Shown piece by piece: positions 42,997-51,319 of a stretch of DNA of 64,000 bases (the stretch's first letter is position 1; the number at the start of each line of letters is the position of its first letter). A program made the translations under genes and the position numbers. The notes below the pieces were generated by a model that ran no database searches, had not been told where the DNA came from, and saw only the letters and a list, made by a program, of their open reading frames with translations. Origin of the DNA: an uncultured Spirochaetaceae bacterium (GTDB lineage: Bacteria > Spirochaetota > Spirochaetia > Sphaerochaetales > Sphaerochaetaceae); the NCBI GenBank assembly GCA_944389145.1, contig CALXLH010000028.1, forward strand, positions 16,544-80,543, read 5' to 3'.

Positions 42997-44169
42997 TCAG
43001 TCGACGACTACGGCAGGAAGGGCATCCCAGCCGCCGGTCGAAGTATTGGCGTGCTTGACGTATACGGTATTGCGGATAGCGTCTCCGTTGACCTGCTCAA
43101 GCGCGATATGGCCGGTAACGCCATCAATCTCCGTCGTCCAGAGAGCCTCCATGATATCCGCAGGATCGGTCGAGGCTGCGTTCTCGATGGCCTGAAGGGC
43201 GAAATAGTAGGCATCATAGCCCATCGCCGTCACGGCACTGATCGTGTCATCGCCGCCGTTGTTGGCCAGGCGCGTCGAATCGGCGTTGACCCACTCCTTG
43301 AACGCGGCATCGAACTCAGGGTTCGCACCCTCAGGATAGAATGTCGTCACCGTGATATCCACATCCTTGCCGAGCGCGGCCTGAAGGATGACGTTGGAAT
43401 CCCAGGTGTCTCCGGCAAGGATCGGCATTCCAAGCCCCTGGCTGTCAGCCTGGTTGATGATGAGCTGCGCGGCCTCTGTCGAGACAGGTGAGAAGAAGAC
43501 CTGGCATCCGCTGTTCTTAGCATTCGCGATATACGACGTGAAGTCGCTGTTTCCCTCAGGGAACGTCTCTGAGACGATCTCGCCGCCGAGCGCGGTGAAC
43601 TGCTCTACGAAGTAGTTTACCAGTCCGCCGGAGTAATCATCGCCAAGCTTCGCAAGGCAATATACCTTCCTTGCTCCAAGCTCGTTATATGCATAGTTGG
43701 CAAGAACGGTGCCCTGGAACGGATCGAGATAGCAGATGCGGAAATAATGGGAATTGCCCTCCGTTACCTGCGGATTGGTACAGGTGATTCCGATGGCAGG
43801 AACGCCAGCGACGCGGAAGGTATCGCTTCCAGCGATAGATACTCCGGATCCATATGAGCCAAGGACTACCGATGCTCCTGCGTTGACAAGGGTGGAAGCC
43901 GCAGAGGCCGCCCTGTCGTTGGAGCTCTCGTTATCAGCCTGCACAAGCTCGACGGTATACTCCGTATCTCCGACCATCACCGTAGGAGTCAGGTAGTTGG
44001 CATACTGGATGCCGAGGGTTTCCTGCTTTCCGCCAGCACCGTTATCACCGGACGCCGGTTCGAAGATACCAATCTTCACGACAGTAGAATCTGACTCCCC
44101 TGATCCACCCGCAAACACCATAGCGCAAGAAAGAAGCACCATGGCAAATAAGGGCACTAATTTCCTCAT
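42997..44169 (-). CDS. Branched-chain amino acid ABC transporter binding protein LivJ-like
   Basis: A 390-residue type I solute-binding protein. Residues 1-20 are an export signal containing LLSC (possible lipobox) followed by VFAGGSGES, a form common in spirochaetes. The mature part has the LivJ pattern: VKIGIFEPASGDNGAGGKQ, VQADNESSNDRAASAASTL, VLGSYGSGVSIAGSD and FPEGNSDFTSYIANAKNSG. The frame is open to 44382, but AGGAGG 4 bases before ATG 44169 fixes the start. It is the first gene of the liv operon. Confidence 0.92.
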   Translation of the reverse strand: MRKLVPLFAMVLLSCAMVFAGGSGESDSTVVKIGIFEPASGDNGAGGKQETLGIQYANYLTPTVMVGDTEYTVELVQADNESSNDRAASAASTLVNAGASVVLGSYGSGVSIAGSDTFRVAGVPAIGITCTNPQVTEGNSHYFRICYLDPFQGTVLANYAYNELGARKVYCLAKLGDDYSGGLVNYFVEQFTALGGEIVSETFPEGNSDFTSYIANAKNSGCQVFFSPVSTEAAQLIINQADSQGLGMPILAGDTWDSNVILQAALGKDVDITVTTFYPEGANPEFDAAFKEWVNADSTRLANNGGDDTISAVTAMGYDAYYFALQAIENAASTDPADIMEALWTTEIDGVTGHIALEQVNGDAIRNTVYVKHANTSTGGWDALPAVVVD

Positions 44170-44343
44170 TCTTCCTCCTCTGGCCAGTAATTCATTATCT
44201 ACAGTAGCAATACTGAATGAAAAACTACCTATATGGCGATATGTTAAACGGAAGGCCCTTCTATGTGAATGGCAATTTCGCCTAAATTTGCAAAATTTCG
44301 TATTTTTATAGAAAAAATATGCATCAACACGCGGAAAGGCAGG

Positions 44344-44376
44344 AAAATGGCCATCCTCGTAACGAAGACGGCCATC
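44344..44376 (-). terminator. Strong terminator after selD
   Basis: On the minus strand ATGGCCGTCTTCG and CGAGGATGGCCAT form a 13-bp stem with two wobble pairs and a TTA loop, followed by TTTTCC. It ends the yedE-yedF-DUF3343-selD unit. Confidence 0.88.
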
Positions 44377-44389
44377 GGTCATATCGCAG

Positions 44390-45409
44390 TCAGGCTATCA
44401 CATCTACAGATACGCTCCCGCGTTCCCTGACGTGGCCGATTATCGCGGCAGGCGCGCCGAATCCATCGACGAAGCGCTCTGCGTCAGGGCGCGGCATCGA
44501 CAGCAGCAGCCCGCCAGAGGTCTCAGGAGAGAACAGGAGGTCCCTCTCTCTCTTTCCAAGCCCTGAGGCAAAGGCAACCTTATCATGGAGATAATCCTCG
44601 TTCGTATAACGCCCCTCGGGAATGAAGCCGAAGCGTGCAAGCTCCTCAGTGCCGGAGAAGAACGGCAGTGACGAGAATGCTATCGAAACCGTCACTCCCG
44701 AACCATCGGCCATCTCGGCAGAGTGCCCGAGGATCGAGAAGCCCGTGACATCTGTCGCGGCATGGACCCTAAGAGCCCTCGCCATATCCCTTGCCCTCTT
44801 ATTGAGGGTCCTCATGCTCTCTATGGCCTCCGCGGCATCTGTCTCACCCCCCTTGAGAGCCGTCATGTTCACTCCAGCGCCAAGCTTCTTGGTAAGCACC
44901 AGCACATCACCGGGAAGGGCCCCGGAATTCGTCCATACGCTTTCCTTGCCGGCTATGGCTGTGACAGAGAGTCCGAACTTTGGCTCCCTGTCAGATATGG
45001 TATGCCCGCCTGCGATGATGCAGCCGGCCTCGCGTGCCTTCGCGATCGCGCCAAGCATGATGGAACGCATCACCGAAAGAGGCAGGCAGGAAGGAAAGCA
45101 CATCAGTGAGAGTGCCACCGAAGGTTCTGCGCCCATAGCGTATATGTCTGATATGGCATTGGCTGCCGCAATCTCACCGAATGCGACAGGATCATCGACC
45201 ATCGGAGGAAAAAAATCCACCGTCTCGATCAATACCTTACCCTCACCTATATCATAGACGAAGGCATCATCGCTCTTCTCATAGCCCCCTATAAGCCTGG
45301 CGTCGGCATCATGGGGCAGGCTGTCCAGCACCTCATGCAGATCCCCCGGCGGTAGCTTGGCATTGCATCCGGAGCTTCTCACAAGCTCGGTAAGCCTCTT
45401 CTCATCCAT
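44390..45409 (-). CDS. selD: Selenide, water dikinase (selenophosphate synthase)
   Basis: A 339-residue enzyme making selenophosphate from selenide and ATP. The N-terminal glycine/cysteine loop reads SSGCNAKLPPGDL; Cys15 (codon TGC) corresponds to the catalytic Cys/Sec and is a true cysteine. ATP-binding and dimer segments follow: SDDAFVYDIGEGKVLIETVDFF and AGGHTISDREPKFGLS. No selA, selB or tRNA-Sec is in the window. Its neighbours (YedE, YedF, DUF3343) match the set described for orphan SelD genomes that use selenium as a labile cofactor of molybdenum hydroxylases. It overlaps the DUF3343 gene by 8 bases. Confidence 0.95.
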   Translation of the reverse strand: MDEKRLTELVRSSGCNAKLPPGDLHEVLDSLPHDADARLIGGYEKSDDAFVYDIGEGKVLIETVDFFPPMVDDPVAFGEIAAANAISDIYAMGAEPSVALSLMCFPSCLPLSVMRSIMLGAIAKAREAGCIIAGGHTISDREPKFGLSVTAIAGKESVWTNSGALPGDVLVLTKKLGAGVNMTALKGGETDAAEAIESMRTLNKRARDMARALRVHAATDVTGFSILGHSAEMADGSGVTVSIAFSSLPFFSGTEELARFGFIPEGRYTNEDYLHDKVAFASGLGKRERDLLFSPETSGGLLLSMPRPDAERFVDGFGAPAAIIGHVRERGSVSVDVIA

Positions 45410-45632
45410 AGATCTTCCTCCATCCTTCCTCGGTCATCTCATAGGCCGCCTCGGTATTCTCATCGAAGAGTTCCTCGTGAAGCCCACCGGAGACAAACGC
45501 CGCCGTACCGCAGGAGGACGAAAGCTCACGCGGCACGGGACGTAGGACGCAGCCATCGCCATAGCGGCGACGGTATAGAAGCGCCCCATAGTGACTGTGG
45601 AACGTAACTACCTTCTGATCTCTATCCTCCAC
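45402..45632 (-). CDS. DUF3343 small protein (putative Se/S carrier)
   Basis: A 76-residue protein with the DUF3343 pattern: VVTFHSHYGALLYRRRYGDG and the conserved cysteine in ELSSSCGTAAFVSG. The family is annotated as a putative selenium/sulfur carrier because it co-occurs with SelD, YedF and YedE; biochemical proof is lacking as far as I know. The start is GTG 45632 with GAGAGG 1-2 bases upstream (and GGAGGG further). It overlaps yedF by 25 bases. Confidence 0.8.
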   Translation of the reverse strand: MEDRDQKVVTFHSHYGALLYRRRYGDGCVLRPVPRELSSSCGTAAFVSGGLHEELFDENTEAAYEMTEEGWRKIYG

Positions 45633-45814
45633 GCCTCTCCCTCCTGCTTGACCTCGGCCTTATAGCCGGTAGCCTCAGCATAGCGTGGAACGTTCTCGCG
45701 CGCGGCCCTGTCATCAACGATGACATCCACTCCATCGGGACTCTCCTTGAGTCCTTTCTTGGTCCTTATCACGGGTTCAGGGCATCCAAGTCCCCTGCAG
45801 TCAATCTCCTTCAT
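45608..45814 (-). CDS. yedF: TusA/YedF-like sulfurtransferase, selenium metabolism
   Basis: A 68-residue single TusA domain with the active-site motif DCRGLGCPEPVIRTKKGL. YedF of selenium loci often has a second C-terminal domain; this one is the short form, and the DUF3343 gene next door may supply the missing half. It would relay persulfide or perselenide sulfur-group atoms from the desulfurase to downstream acceptors. It overlaps yedE by 4 bases. Confidence 0.85.
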   Translation of the reverse strand: MKEIDCRGLGCPEPVIRTKKGLKESPDGVDVIVDDRAARENVPRYAEATGYKAEVKQEGEAWRIEIRR

Positions 45815-46878
45815 TCCGACCTCCTGTTGCGTTCAGTCACGATTGCCGCTATGGCAACAAGCAGCACGATGCCGATCACCAGCGCGACCTTTCCATTGAT
45901 TCCCGGCCCCACGTTTGCTGATGCGGCGAGGGAGAAGTTATGGGCACACGCGGCTCCCACGAGCATGCCAAGCACGGCCATTGCACTGTCTCCAGAGCCC
46001 TCTCCTGCCATTATGAGCTGGCGTAGCGGACAGCCTCCAAGCATCGCGGAACCAAGTCCCACGGCGAACATGCCAAGGAAGTTCCAGATGTGGGCGCTGT
46101 GGGCAACGGGCTGTTCGGCAAAGCCAAGGCTGAAGCGGCCTGTAATGAGGTTTCCGATAAGCGCGAAGGCGAAGATGGCCACGAAGCCGGTTATGAGTGT
46201 GAAGTCCCTTATCAGGATCATATCACGGATACCTCCAGCCATGCAGAGCCTGGTACGCTCTGCCGCGATGCCCACGATAAGTCCGGCAAGGAGCGAAGCC
46301 GCTACAGGAGCATGCATGGATCCAGGGCCTGACTCGGAGAAGAGAAAGAGCGATGGAACGGCAAGGAATGCGATGAAGAGAGCGACATTGATCGCAGGGA
46401 ACGCCACGCCTTCAAGAGGGCTCTCCTTACTGGCTCTTCCGAGGGAGAAGCCACGGGAGAGGAAGAAGCATCCTGCCGCGATGCCGGCTGCGAATCCCGC
46501 CAGTCCTACAAGCGCGTTGAGGTCCCCTCCTCCGAGGCGAAGTACCATCCTCAGCGGGCAGCCGAGGAAAACAAGGGCTCCGACCATGACGATGAAGCCG
46601 ATGATGAAGCGAAGCACCGGGCTTGATCCCGCGCGTGGATTGAAGTCACCCTTGATGACGCTTATCGCGAACGAGCCGAAGACTATTCCGATGATCTCCG
46701 GACGGACGTATTCGACGATCGGAGCGGTATGCAGATGCATCGCCCCCGCGATATCCCTGATGAAGCAAGCGATGCAGAAGCCCATATTGGCAGGGTTCCC
46801 GAGCGCCACGAGAGCAACGCTTATGATCCCGATCGCTGCGCCTGTTACGGCCAGGCCAGCCTTTCCTGATATCCTCAT
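45811..46878 (-). CDS. yedE: YedE-family putative selenium transporter
   Basis: A 355-residue membrane protein with about ten hydrophobic helices in two repeats. The family cysteine motifs occur in both halves: GFCIACFIRDIAGA and FLGCPLRMVLRLGGGD in the first, RTRLCMAGGIRD and MLGGCPLRQLIMAGEGSGD in the second. YedE/YeeE proteins move thiosulfate-like sulfur species; this subgroup is tied to selenium use. A longer frame begins with TTG at 46914, but ATG 46878 fits the family and the promoter. Confidence 0.88.
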   Translation of the reverse strand: MRISGKAGLAVTGAAIGIISVALVALGNPANMGFCIACFIRDIAGAMHLHTAPIVEYVRPEIIGIVFGSFAISVIKGDFNPRAGSSPVLRFIIGFIVMVGALVFLGCPLRMVLRLGGGDLNALVGLAGFAAGIAAGCFFLSRGFSLGRASKESPLEGVAFPAINVALFIAFLAVPSLFLFSESGPGSMHAPVAASLLAGLIVGIAAERTRLCMAGGIRDMILIRDFTLITGFVAIFAFALIGNLITGRFSLGFAEQPVAHSAHIWNFLGMFAVGLGSAMLGGCPLRQLIMAGEGSGDSAMAVLGMLVGAACAHNFSLAASANVGPGINGKVALVIGIVLLVAIAAIVTERNRRSE

Positions 46879-46885
46879 GGCAGGG

Positions 46886-46914
46886 AATATACCATCATGC
46901 AAATGAAAACGCAA
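46886..46914 (-). promoter_or_regulatory. Leaderless promoter of the yedE-selD operon
   Basis: Minus strand TTGCGT (46909-46914), 17 bases, TATATT (46886-46891), then 7 bases to ATG 46878. There is no ribosome-binding site. Confidence 0.6.
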
Positions 46915-46937
46915 TGGATTATGAGCCCGCTCTCTGC

Positions 46938-46943
46938 TATGAT
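46938..46943 (+). promoter_or_regulatory. -10 box before the cysteine desulfurase gene (leaderless)
   Basis: TATGAT ends 8 bases before ATG 46952. The -35 position (46915-46920, TGGATT) is weak and touches the -35 of the opposing yedE promoter, so the two promoters are back to back within 73 bases. Confidence 0.45.
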
Positions 46944-46951
46944 TACGGTCT

Positions 46952-48079
46952 ATGAGGAGAATCTATCTCGATAACGCCGCGACAGCGTTTCCCAAGGCCC
47001 CGGGAACGGCCGAGGCGATCTATGAGCATATAAGAAGCAATGTCGTGAACCTGTACAGGACGGAGAGTGCAGAGTCAGAGAGCGTATTCTCCTCGGTCTT
47101 CGGCCTCCGGGAGATGATCGCATCGCTATATGGCTACGCTCATCCTGAATGCGTGGTGTTCACGCTAAATGCAACCGAGGCGATCAACATGGCGATAAAA
47201 GGACTCATACGCCCGGGCGCTTCCGTGATAACGACCAGCAATGAGCATAACGCGGTGATGCGTCCCCTGTCCCAGCTTGGCTGCAGCATCATAAAGGTTC
47301 CTTCAGATACCAAAGGGAGAAGCCAGTGGGACGGATTCGAGCCGGAGAAGGCAGACGCCATGGTGATAAACGCCGCTGGGAACGTCTCAGGAGCGATAGA
47401 GGACATCTCCAAGGCCGCTGAGGAAGCCAGAAGGCTATCTATCCCATTGCTGATCGATGCCTCGCAGGCCTCGCCCTATGTTGATATTGATATGAGCGCC
47501 CTCAACGCAGCCGCAGTATGCTTTCCAGGGCACAAGGGCTTCCTCGGACCAGAAGGCACCGGAGGCGCGATCTTCCGCAGGGACATAGCGGAGAGCATCG
47601 AGCCCCTGATAACCGGAGGCACAGGCACGGAGAGCGATATGGAGGCAGTACCCCATACCCTCCCGGAGAGGCTATCTGGAGGAACGGAGAACATACCGGG
47701 ACTCGTGGGGCTATCCACATCACTCAGATACGTCATCGATAACCTCGGCGATATAAGAAGGCACTCACTCGCTATGACGGAAAGGCTCATTGATGGCCTG
47801 AAGGGAATAGATGGCATAACCATGCATGGTCCTGACGCGGATGAACCACGGACTCCAATCGTCTCGGTCTCGGCAGAGAAGGATATCGCATGGCTTGCAT
47901 CAAGGCTTCTGGAACGCAGCGGCATCGAGACGAGGGTCGGGCTTCACTGCTCTCCTTCCTCTCACAGGAGCCTTGGGACATTCCCGACCGGTACCCTACG
48001 CTTCTCACCCGGACCGTTCACGACTTCCGATGAGATCGATGAGACGATAAGGACGCTTAAGGAGGCAATGGATGAATAA
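46952..48079 (+). CDS. Cysteine desulfurase/selenocysteine lyase-like PLP enzyme (selenium locus type)
   Basis: A 375-residue class V aminotransferase-fold protein. YLDNAATAFPKAPG opens the protein, the PLP lysine is in FPGHKGFLGPEG, and the active-site cysteine is in RVGLHCSPSSHRSLGTFPTGTLRFSPGPF (residue about 333). This C-terminal signature is that of the EF2568-like subgroup that accompanies selenium-dependent molybdenum hydroxylases. It probably mobilises selenium or sulfur for YedF/SelD or for XdhC. It overlaps the XdhC gene by 8 bases. Confidence 0.88.
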   Translation: MRRIYLDNAATAFPKAPGTAEAIYEHIRSNVVNLYRTESAESESVFSSVFGLREMIASLYGYAHPECVVFTLNATEAINMAIKGLIRPGASVITTSNEHNAVMRPLSQLGCSIIKVPSDTKGRSQWDGFEPEKADAMVINAAGNVSGAIEDISKAAEEARRLSIPLLIDASQASPYVDIDMSALNAAAVCFPGHKGFLGPEGTGGAIFRRDIAESIEPLITGGTGTESDMEAVPHTLPERLSGGTENIPGLVGLSTSLRYVIDNLGDIRRHSLAMTERLIDGLKGIDGITMHGPDADEPRTPIVSVSAEKDIAWLASRLLERSGIETRVGLHCSPSSHRSLGTFPTGTLRFSPGPFTTSDEIDETIRTLKEAMDE

Positions 48080-48989
48080 GCTCTACATGAAGCTGGCAGA
48101 GGCGCTTGAGGAAGGAAGGAAGATCGAATGGCTCACTTCTCCCGATGATGGGAAGGAATGCCTCCTTGTGGACGGGGAACCAGCCTTCGGCAGCATAGAA
48201 GGCAGCATGACAGCCACCGCCATAACAACTGAGCCGACCCTGCTATTGATAGGAGCAGGACACATAGGCAAGGCGCTCTATGACCTCGCCTCGCTTCAGG
48301 GAATGAGGACGATAGTGCTCGATGACAGGGCCGAGGAGCTTACGGAAGAGAGATTTCCGGAGGCAGAGCGATACGTCGGCCCATTTGATGAGCTGCTGCA
48401 GAAGAGGTACGCCCACTCTCCCTATATAGTGATCTTCACCCATGGGCACTCTTATGATCTTGAGGCTCTCCGCTACGCACTCTCCGAACCATTCTCCTAT
48501 CTTGGCATGATAGGCTCGAAGGCAAAGGCCGCCTCGCAGATAGAGACAGTTACCGCTGAAGGATTCGACAGCGGAAGGATAAAGGCGATACACAGCCCTA
48601 TCGGCATACCCATCAACGCAGTAACGCCTGAGGAGATTGCCATCTCGATAATGGCAGAGATCATCAGCACGCTGCGCAAGGATAAGGATGCAGTGATCCT
48701 CTCCCCTGCCCTCGCAAGAAGAGCCGCGGAAGGAAGCTGCTCGGTCGCACGCATCATCGACAAGCACGGCTCCGCACCCCGCTCAATCGGCTCGATGATG
48801 GTCATAACGGAGGACAGCACCTATTCCACGATAGGAGGCGGACGGGTGGAGAGCATCGCCATAGATGAGGGGCGGAAGATGCTTGAAGATGGACCGGAAA
48901 GGAAGATACTACGCCTGGACCTCTCAAAGGGAGGAAACGCAGGCATGATCTGTGGAGGCGGCGTAACGGTACTGCTGACAAGGCTATGA
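48072..48989 (+). CDS. XdhC-family protein with swapped domain order
   Basis: A 305-residue XdhC-related protein. Residues about 55-205 are the Rossmann (XdhC_C) domain (TLLLIGAGHIGKALYDLASL, FTHGHSYDLEALRYAL, IGIPINAVTPEEIAISIMAEI). Residues about 215-305 are the XdhC/CoxI domain (SVARIIDKHGSAPRSIGSMM, YSTIGGGRVESIAIDEG, GMICGGGVTVLL). Canonical XdhC has the CoxI domain first, as does the fusion protein at 26245-27699. The active-site cysteine in CGGG is kept. It should insert sulfur or selenium into the Mo cofactor. Encoded directly after the desulfurase, with overlap. Confidence 0.85.
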   Translation: MNKLYMKLAEALEEGRKIEWLTSPDDGKECLLVDGEPAFGSIEGSMTATAITTEPTLLLIGAGHIGKALYDLASLQGMRTIVLDDRAEELTEERFPEAERYVGPFDELLQKRYAHSPYIVIFTHGHSYDLEALRYALSEPFSYLGMIGSKAKAASQIETVTAEGFDSGRIKAIHSPIGIPINAVTPEEIAISIMAEIISTLRKDKDAVILSPALARRAAEGSCSVARIIDKHGSAPRSIGSMMVITEDSTYSTIGGGRVESIAIDEGRKMLEDGPERKILRLDLSKGGNAGMICGGGVTVLLTRL

Positions 48990-49043
48990 CAGCGGCAGAC
49001 GGGCTCGATCCCGAGCAGATCCGCTCATTGTGGCATGCCCCCT

Positions 49044-49090
49044 GTAAAAAGGACAGCCACAGCCAGATAATTTAAAGTATCCGCTGTCCT
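49044..49090 (-). terminator. Terminator after the DUF2075 gene
   Basis: On the minus strand GGACAGC and GCTGTCC close a large stem-loop followed by TTTTTAC. It lies about 85 bases past the stop; the remaining 185-base gap between convergent genes shows nothing else. Confidence 0.5.
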
Positions 49091-49174
49091 CTCGAATGCT
49101 CCCACATCAAAGAGCAAGCCAGGCTCTTGCCAGCATACTAGAAGTCTTCCTGGTATAGACGGATTGTTGCTTCC

Positions 49175-51070
49175 TTAGATGATCCTCGCGCCTTCAAGCA
49201 CGGGGGTATTCGCCCTCACCTTGCTGATCCGCATCTTGAAGTAATCCGACAGGGCCTTGTCCTCGCAGTATATGAAACAGCCTTTCTGTCCACGCGAGAG
49301 CAAGGTCTTATATACATTCCTTGTAATACGGTCAGCCCTAATCCTGTCTGCTTCAGTCTTTACACCATAAACGGAAGCATCACCGGCCTTGCTTCTCACT
49401 TCAAAGTCTGTGACAACTTCTCCATCAGCATACTTCAGATCCCTTCCGATGATGATGCCGACATAATCGAACTCCAACCCCTGAGTGGAATGGATGCATC
49501 CGACCTGGTCGAAGGAATCGGGATTGGTGGCAAATCTGTCAGTGGTGAAGTTCCACTGGGCCTCAAATCCTCCGGGCAACCTGATGTCTATCCTTGACTT
49601 GTCCTTCTTGCTTGCCCATGGGTAGCAATAGCCGGCAATCATGCGCGCCTTGTTGCCTGTATTCCTAATCCGGAGCTGATTGCGCATCTCACAGGGATCA
49701 TCGAAGACACGGATGTCATAATCAAGGTCAAACCAGTCCCTGTTGGCCGTCTGCCTGATCTGCAGCAGATCATCAAGGAAGGCAATATATCCATCCGACC
49801 CATTGCACCTGAACTGGCTAGTCAGCTTCAAAGACTCATTGCAGTGCAAGACCGATCCAAGGGATTCTGCCTGTTTCCTGATTTCCGCAATCGTACCGAT
49901 ATCCTTCATGGTGACAGCCTGGTCCTCATCGATGAAGAAAACGCTGATACGGGAGGCATTGATCAGCTCCCTGACCTGATTCTCGCCTACTTTCCCATAT
50001 AGGCCAGACTTAAGATTGAGCCTGTGAGCCTCATCGACAAGGAGGCAATCGAATGTGTCGGCCTTTACATCATAGAAGGAACCAGAGCTCTTGAAGAGTC
50101 CTCTCAGATACGAAAGCCTATGCCTGCCAGATACGAGGTTATTGGAAAATGTGCTCCGCGGTGCGCTGTTCTTCGTAACATAGGCACAGGAATAACCATT
50201 ATTCAGGATCTTTGCCAAGAGCTGTATGGCAATGACGGACTTTCCGGTGCCAGGCCCCCCCTGTACGACAATCGTGTGCTTACGGCTGTCACTGACAGTG
50301 TTCTCAACCAGCTTAAGAATCGTTGCATAGGCAACCTGCTGCTCATCGATCATGATGAACTCTGGATTACCGTCAAGGATCTTGCCGATGGAATCCTGAA
50401 GGGATTTAGAGGGCTTCAGCTTCCCGTTCTCGATGATTTCGAAGATATTGCCGTTGTGAGGCTTCTTAGTCACATGGCAAGCGATGAAATCGGAAAGCCT
50501 GTAGCCATCCTGCTGGAGGAAGACAGGAGCATCGCTGATTGCCTCTGCATAGCGCTGGTTGCAGATATGGGACCTCGCCTCCTCTCCATAGTTGTGAAGA
50601 TAGGCGCAAGGATGGAGACTGATGCCGTAGGCTCTTATATCCTCATTGAAATTCTCAATAAGCTGAGCATAGGAATAGGCCTGCTGTGATGGATGGACAA
50701 CATCTCTCATTGCACCGCCAACAAAGGCCTGTACGACGTTTTCCCTGCTTGTAGCGGTGCACTCCTGCCACTGCTTCAGCTCGATGATGACAACATTATC
50801 ATTATCCCCATCGCTGCCGGCAACCATGAAGTCGACGCGCTTGCTGGTAAGCGGTATCTGATATTCAAGGGCAATCTGGACATCATCATCGATGCGAGGG
50901 TCCATGACGACCATGCCGATCCTGGGAAGGGAGTTCTCCCAGGACCTGTACTCTGCCTGGCTCTCCCTACCGATTCCAAGGAGACGGAACATGGTATTGA
51001 GGTTCTTCGATATGACACCATTGACCATATCGACCCTGAATGAAGACTTTGTTCCAGAATATACAATCAT
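49175..51070 (-). CDS. DUF2075 superfamily 1-like helicase/ATPase
   Basis: A 631-residue protein. Residues about 60-160 include a restriction-nuclease-like stretch (KRVDFMVAG, NVVIIELKQW, the D-(x)n-ExK pattern). Walker A is VVQGGPGTGKSVIAIQLL at about 275, Walker B DCLLVDEAHRL, and C-terminal helicase motifs follow (CIHSTQGLEFDYVGIIIGRDL, KTLLSRGQKGCFIYCED). The family (COG3410) is uncharacterised and scattered among bacteria, often on mobile or defence-related segments. Its base composition looks less GC-rich than its neighbours, and it splits the XdhC gene from the hydroxylase operon, so recent acquisition is likely. The 249-base upstream gap holds no other gene. Confidence 0.82.
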   Translation of the reverse strand: MIVYSGTKSSFRVDMVNGVISKNLNTMFRLLGIGRESQAEYRSWENSLPRIGMVVMDPRIDDDVQIALEYQIPLTSKRVDFMVAGSDGDNDNVVIIELKQWQECTATSRENVVQAFVGGAMRDVVHPSQQAYSYAQLIENFNEDIRAYGISLHPCAYLHNYGEEARSHICNQRYAEAISDAPVFLQQDGYRLSDFIACHVTKKPHNGNIFEIIENGKLKPSKSLQDSIGKILDGNPEFIMIDEQQVAYATILKLVENTVSDSRKHTIVVQGGPGTGKSVIAIQLLAKILNNGYSCAYVTKNSAPRSTFSNNLVSGRHRLSYLRGLFKSSGSFYDVKADTFDCLLVDEAHRLNLKSGLYGKVGENQVRELINASRISVFFIDEDQAVTMKDIGTIAEIRKQAESLGSVLHCNESLKLTSQFRCNGSDGYIAFLDDLLQIRQTANRDWFDLDYDIRVFDDPCEMRNQLRIRNTGNKARMIAGYCYPWASKKDKSRIDIRLPGGFEAQWNFTTDRFATNPDSFDQVGCIHSTQGLEFDYVGIIIGRDLKYADGEVVTDFEVRSKAGDASVYGVKTEADRIRADRITRNVYKTLLSRGQKGCFIYCEDKALSDYFKMRISKVRANTPVLEGARII

Positions 51071-51319
51071 CGCAGCATCTTCCTCACAGCCTGTCGTACC
51101 TTACGGGCAAGTCCACTGCCTTCCTAGCAGGATACTTCTGATTATTTCTTACAGCACATCCAATATTAATCAAGGCTCGAATGAGTCCACAATCACATAT
51201 CTGCAAATCGAAGTATCCCATCATGCAGGATACAATACATCAGCAGCACAGTTTATCATGGACAGAGATCCCCGCTCCTGATCCGGCAGGGGCGGGGCAA
51301 TCATTCATCTCACAGGACC

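Noticed and set aside
44390..45409. Selenocysteine in SelD or in another protein of the window.
   Set aside because: The SelD active-site codon is TGC, all hydroxylase frames are continuous without in-frame TGA, and no SECIS-like element or selA/selB/selC was seen.
45827..46906. A 359-codon plus-strand frame.
   Set aside because: Antisense to the membrane protein YedE; composition (Pro/Met/Lys-rich) is that of a shadow frame.
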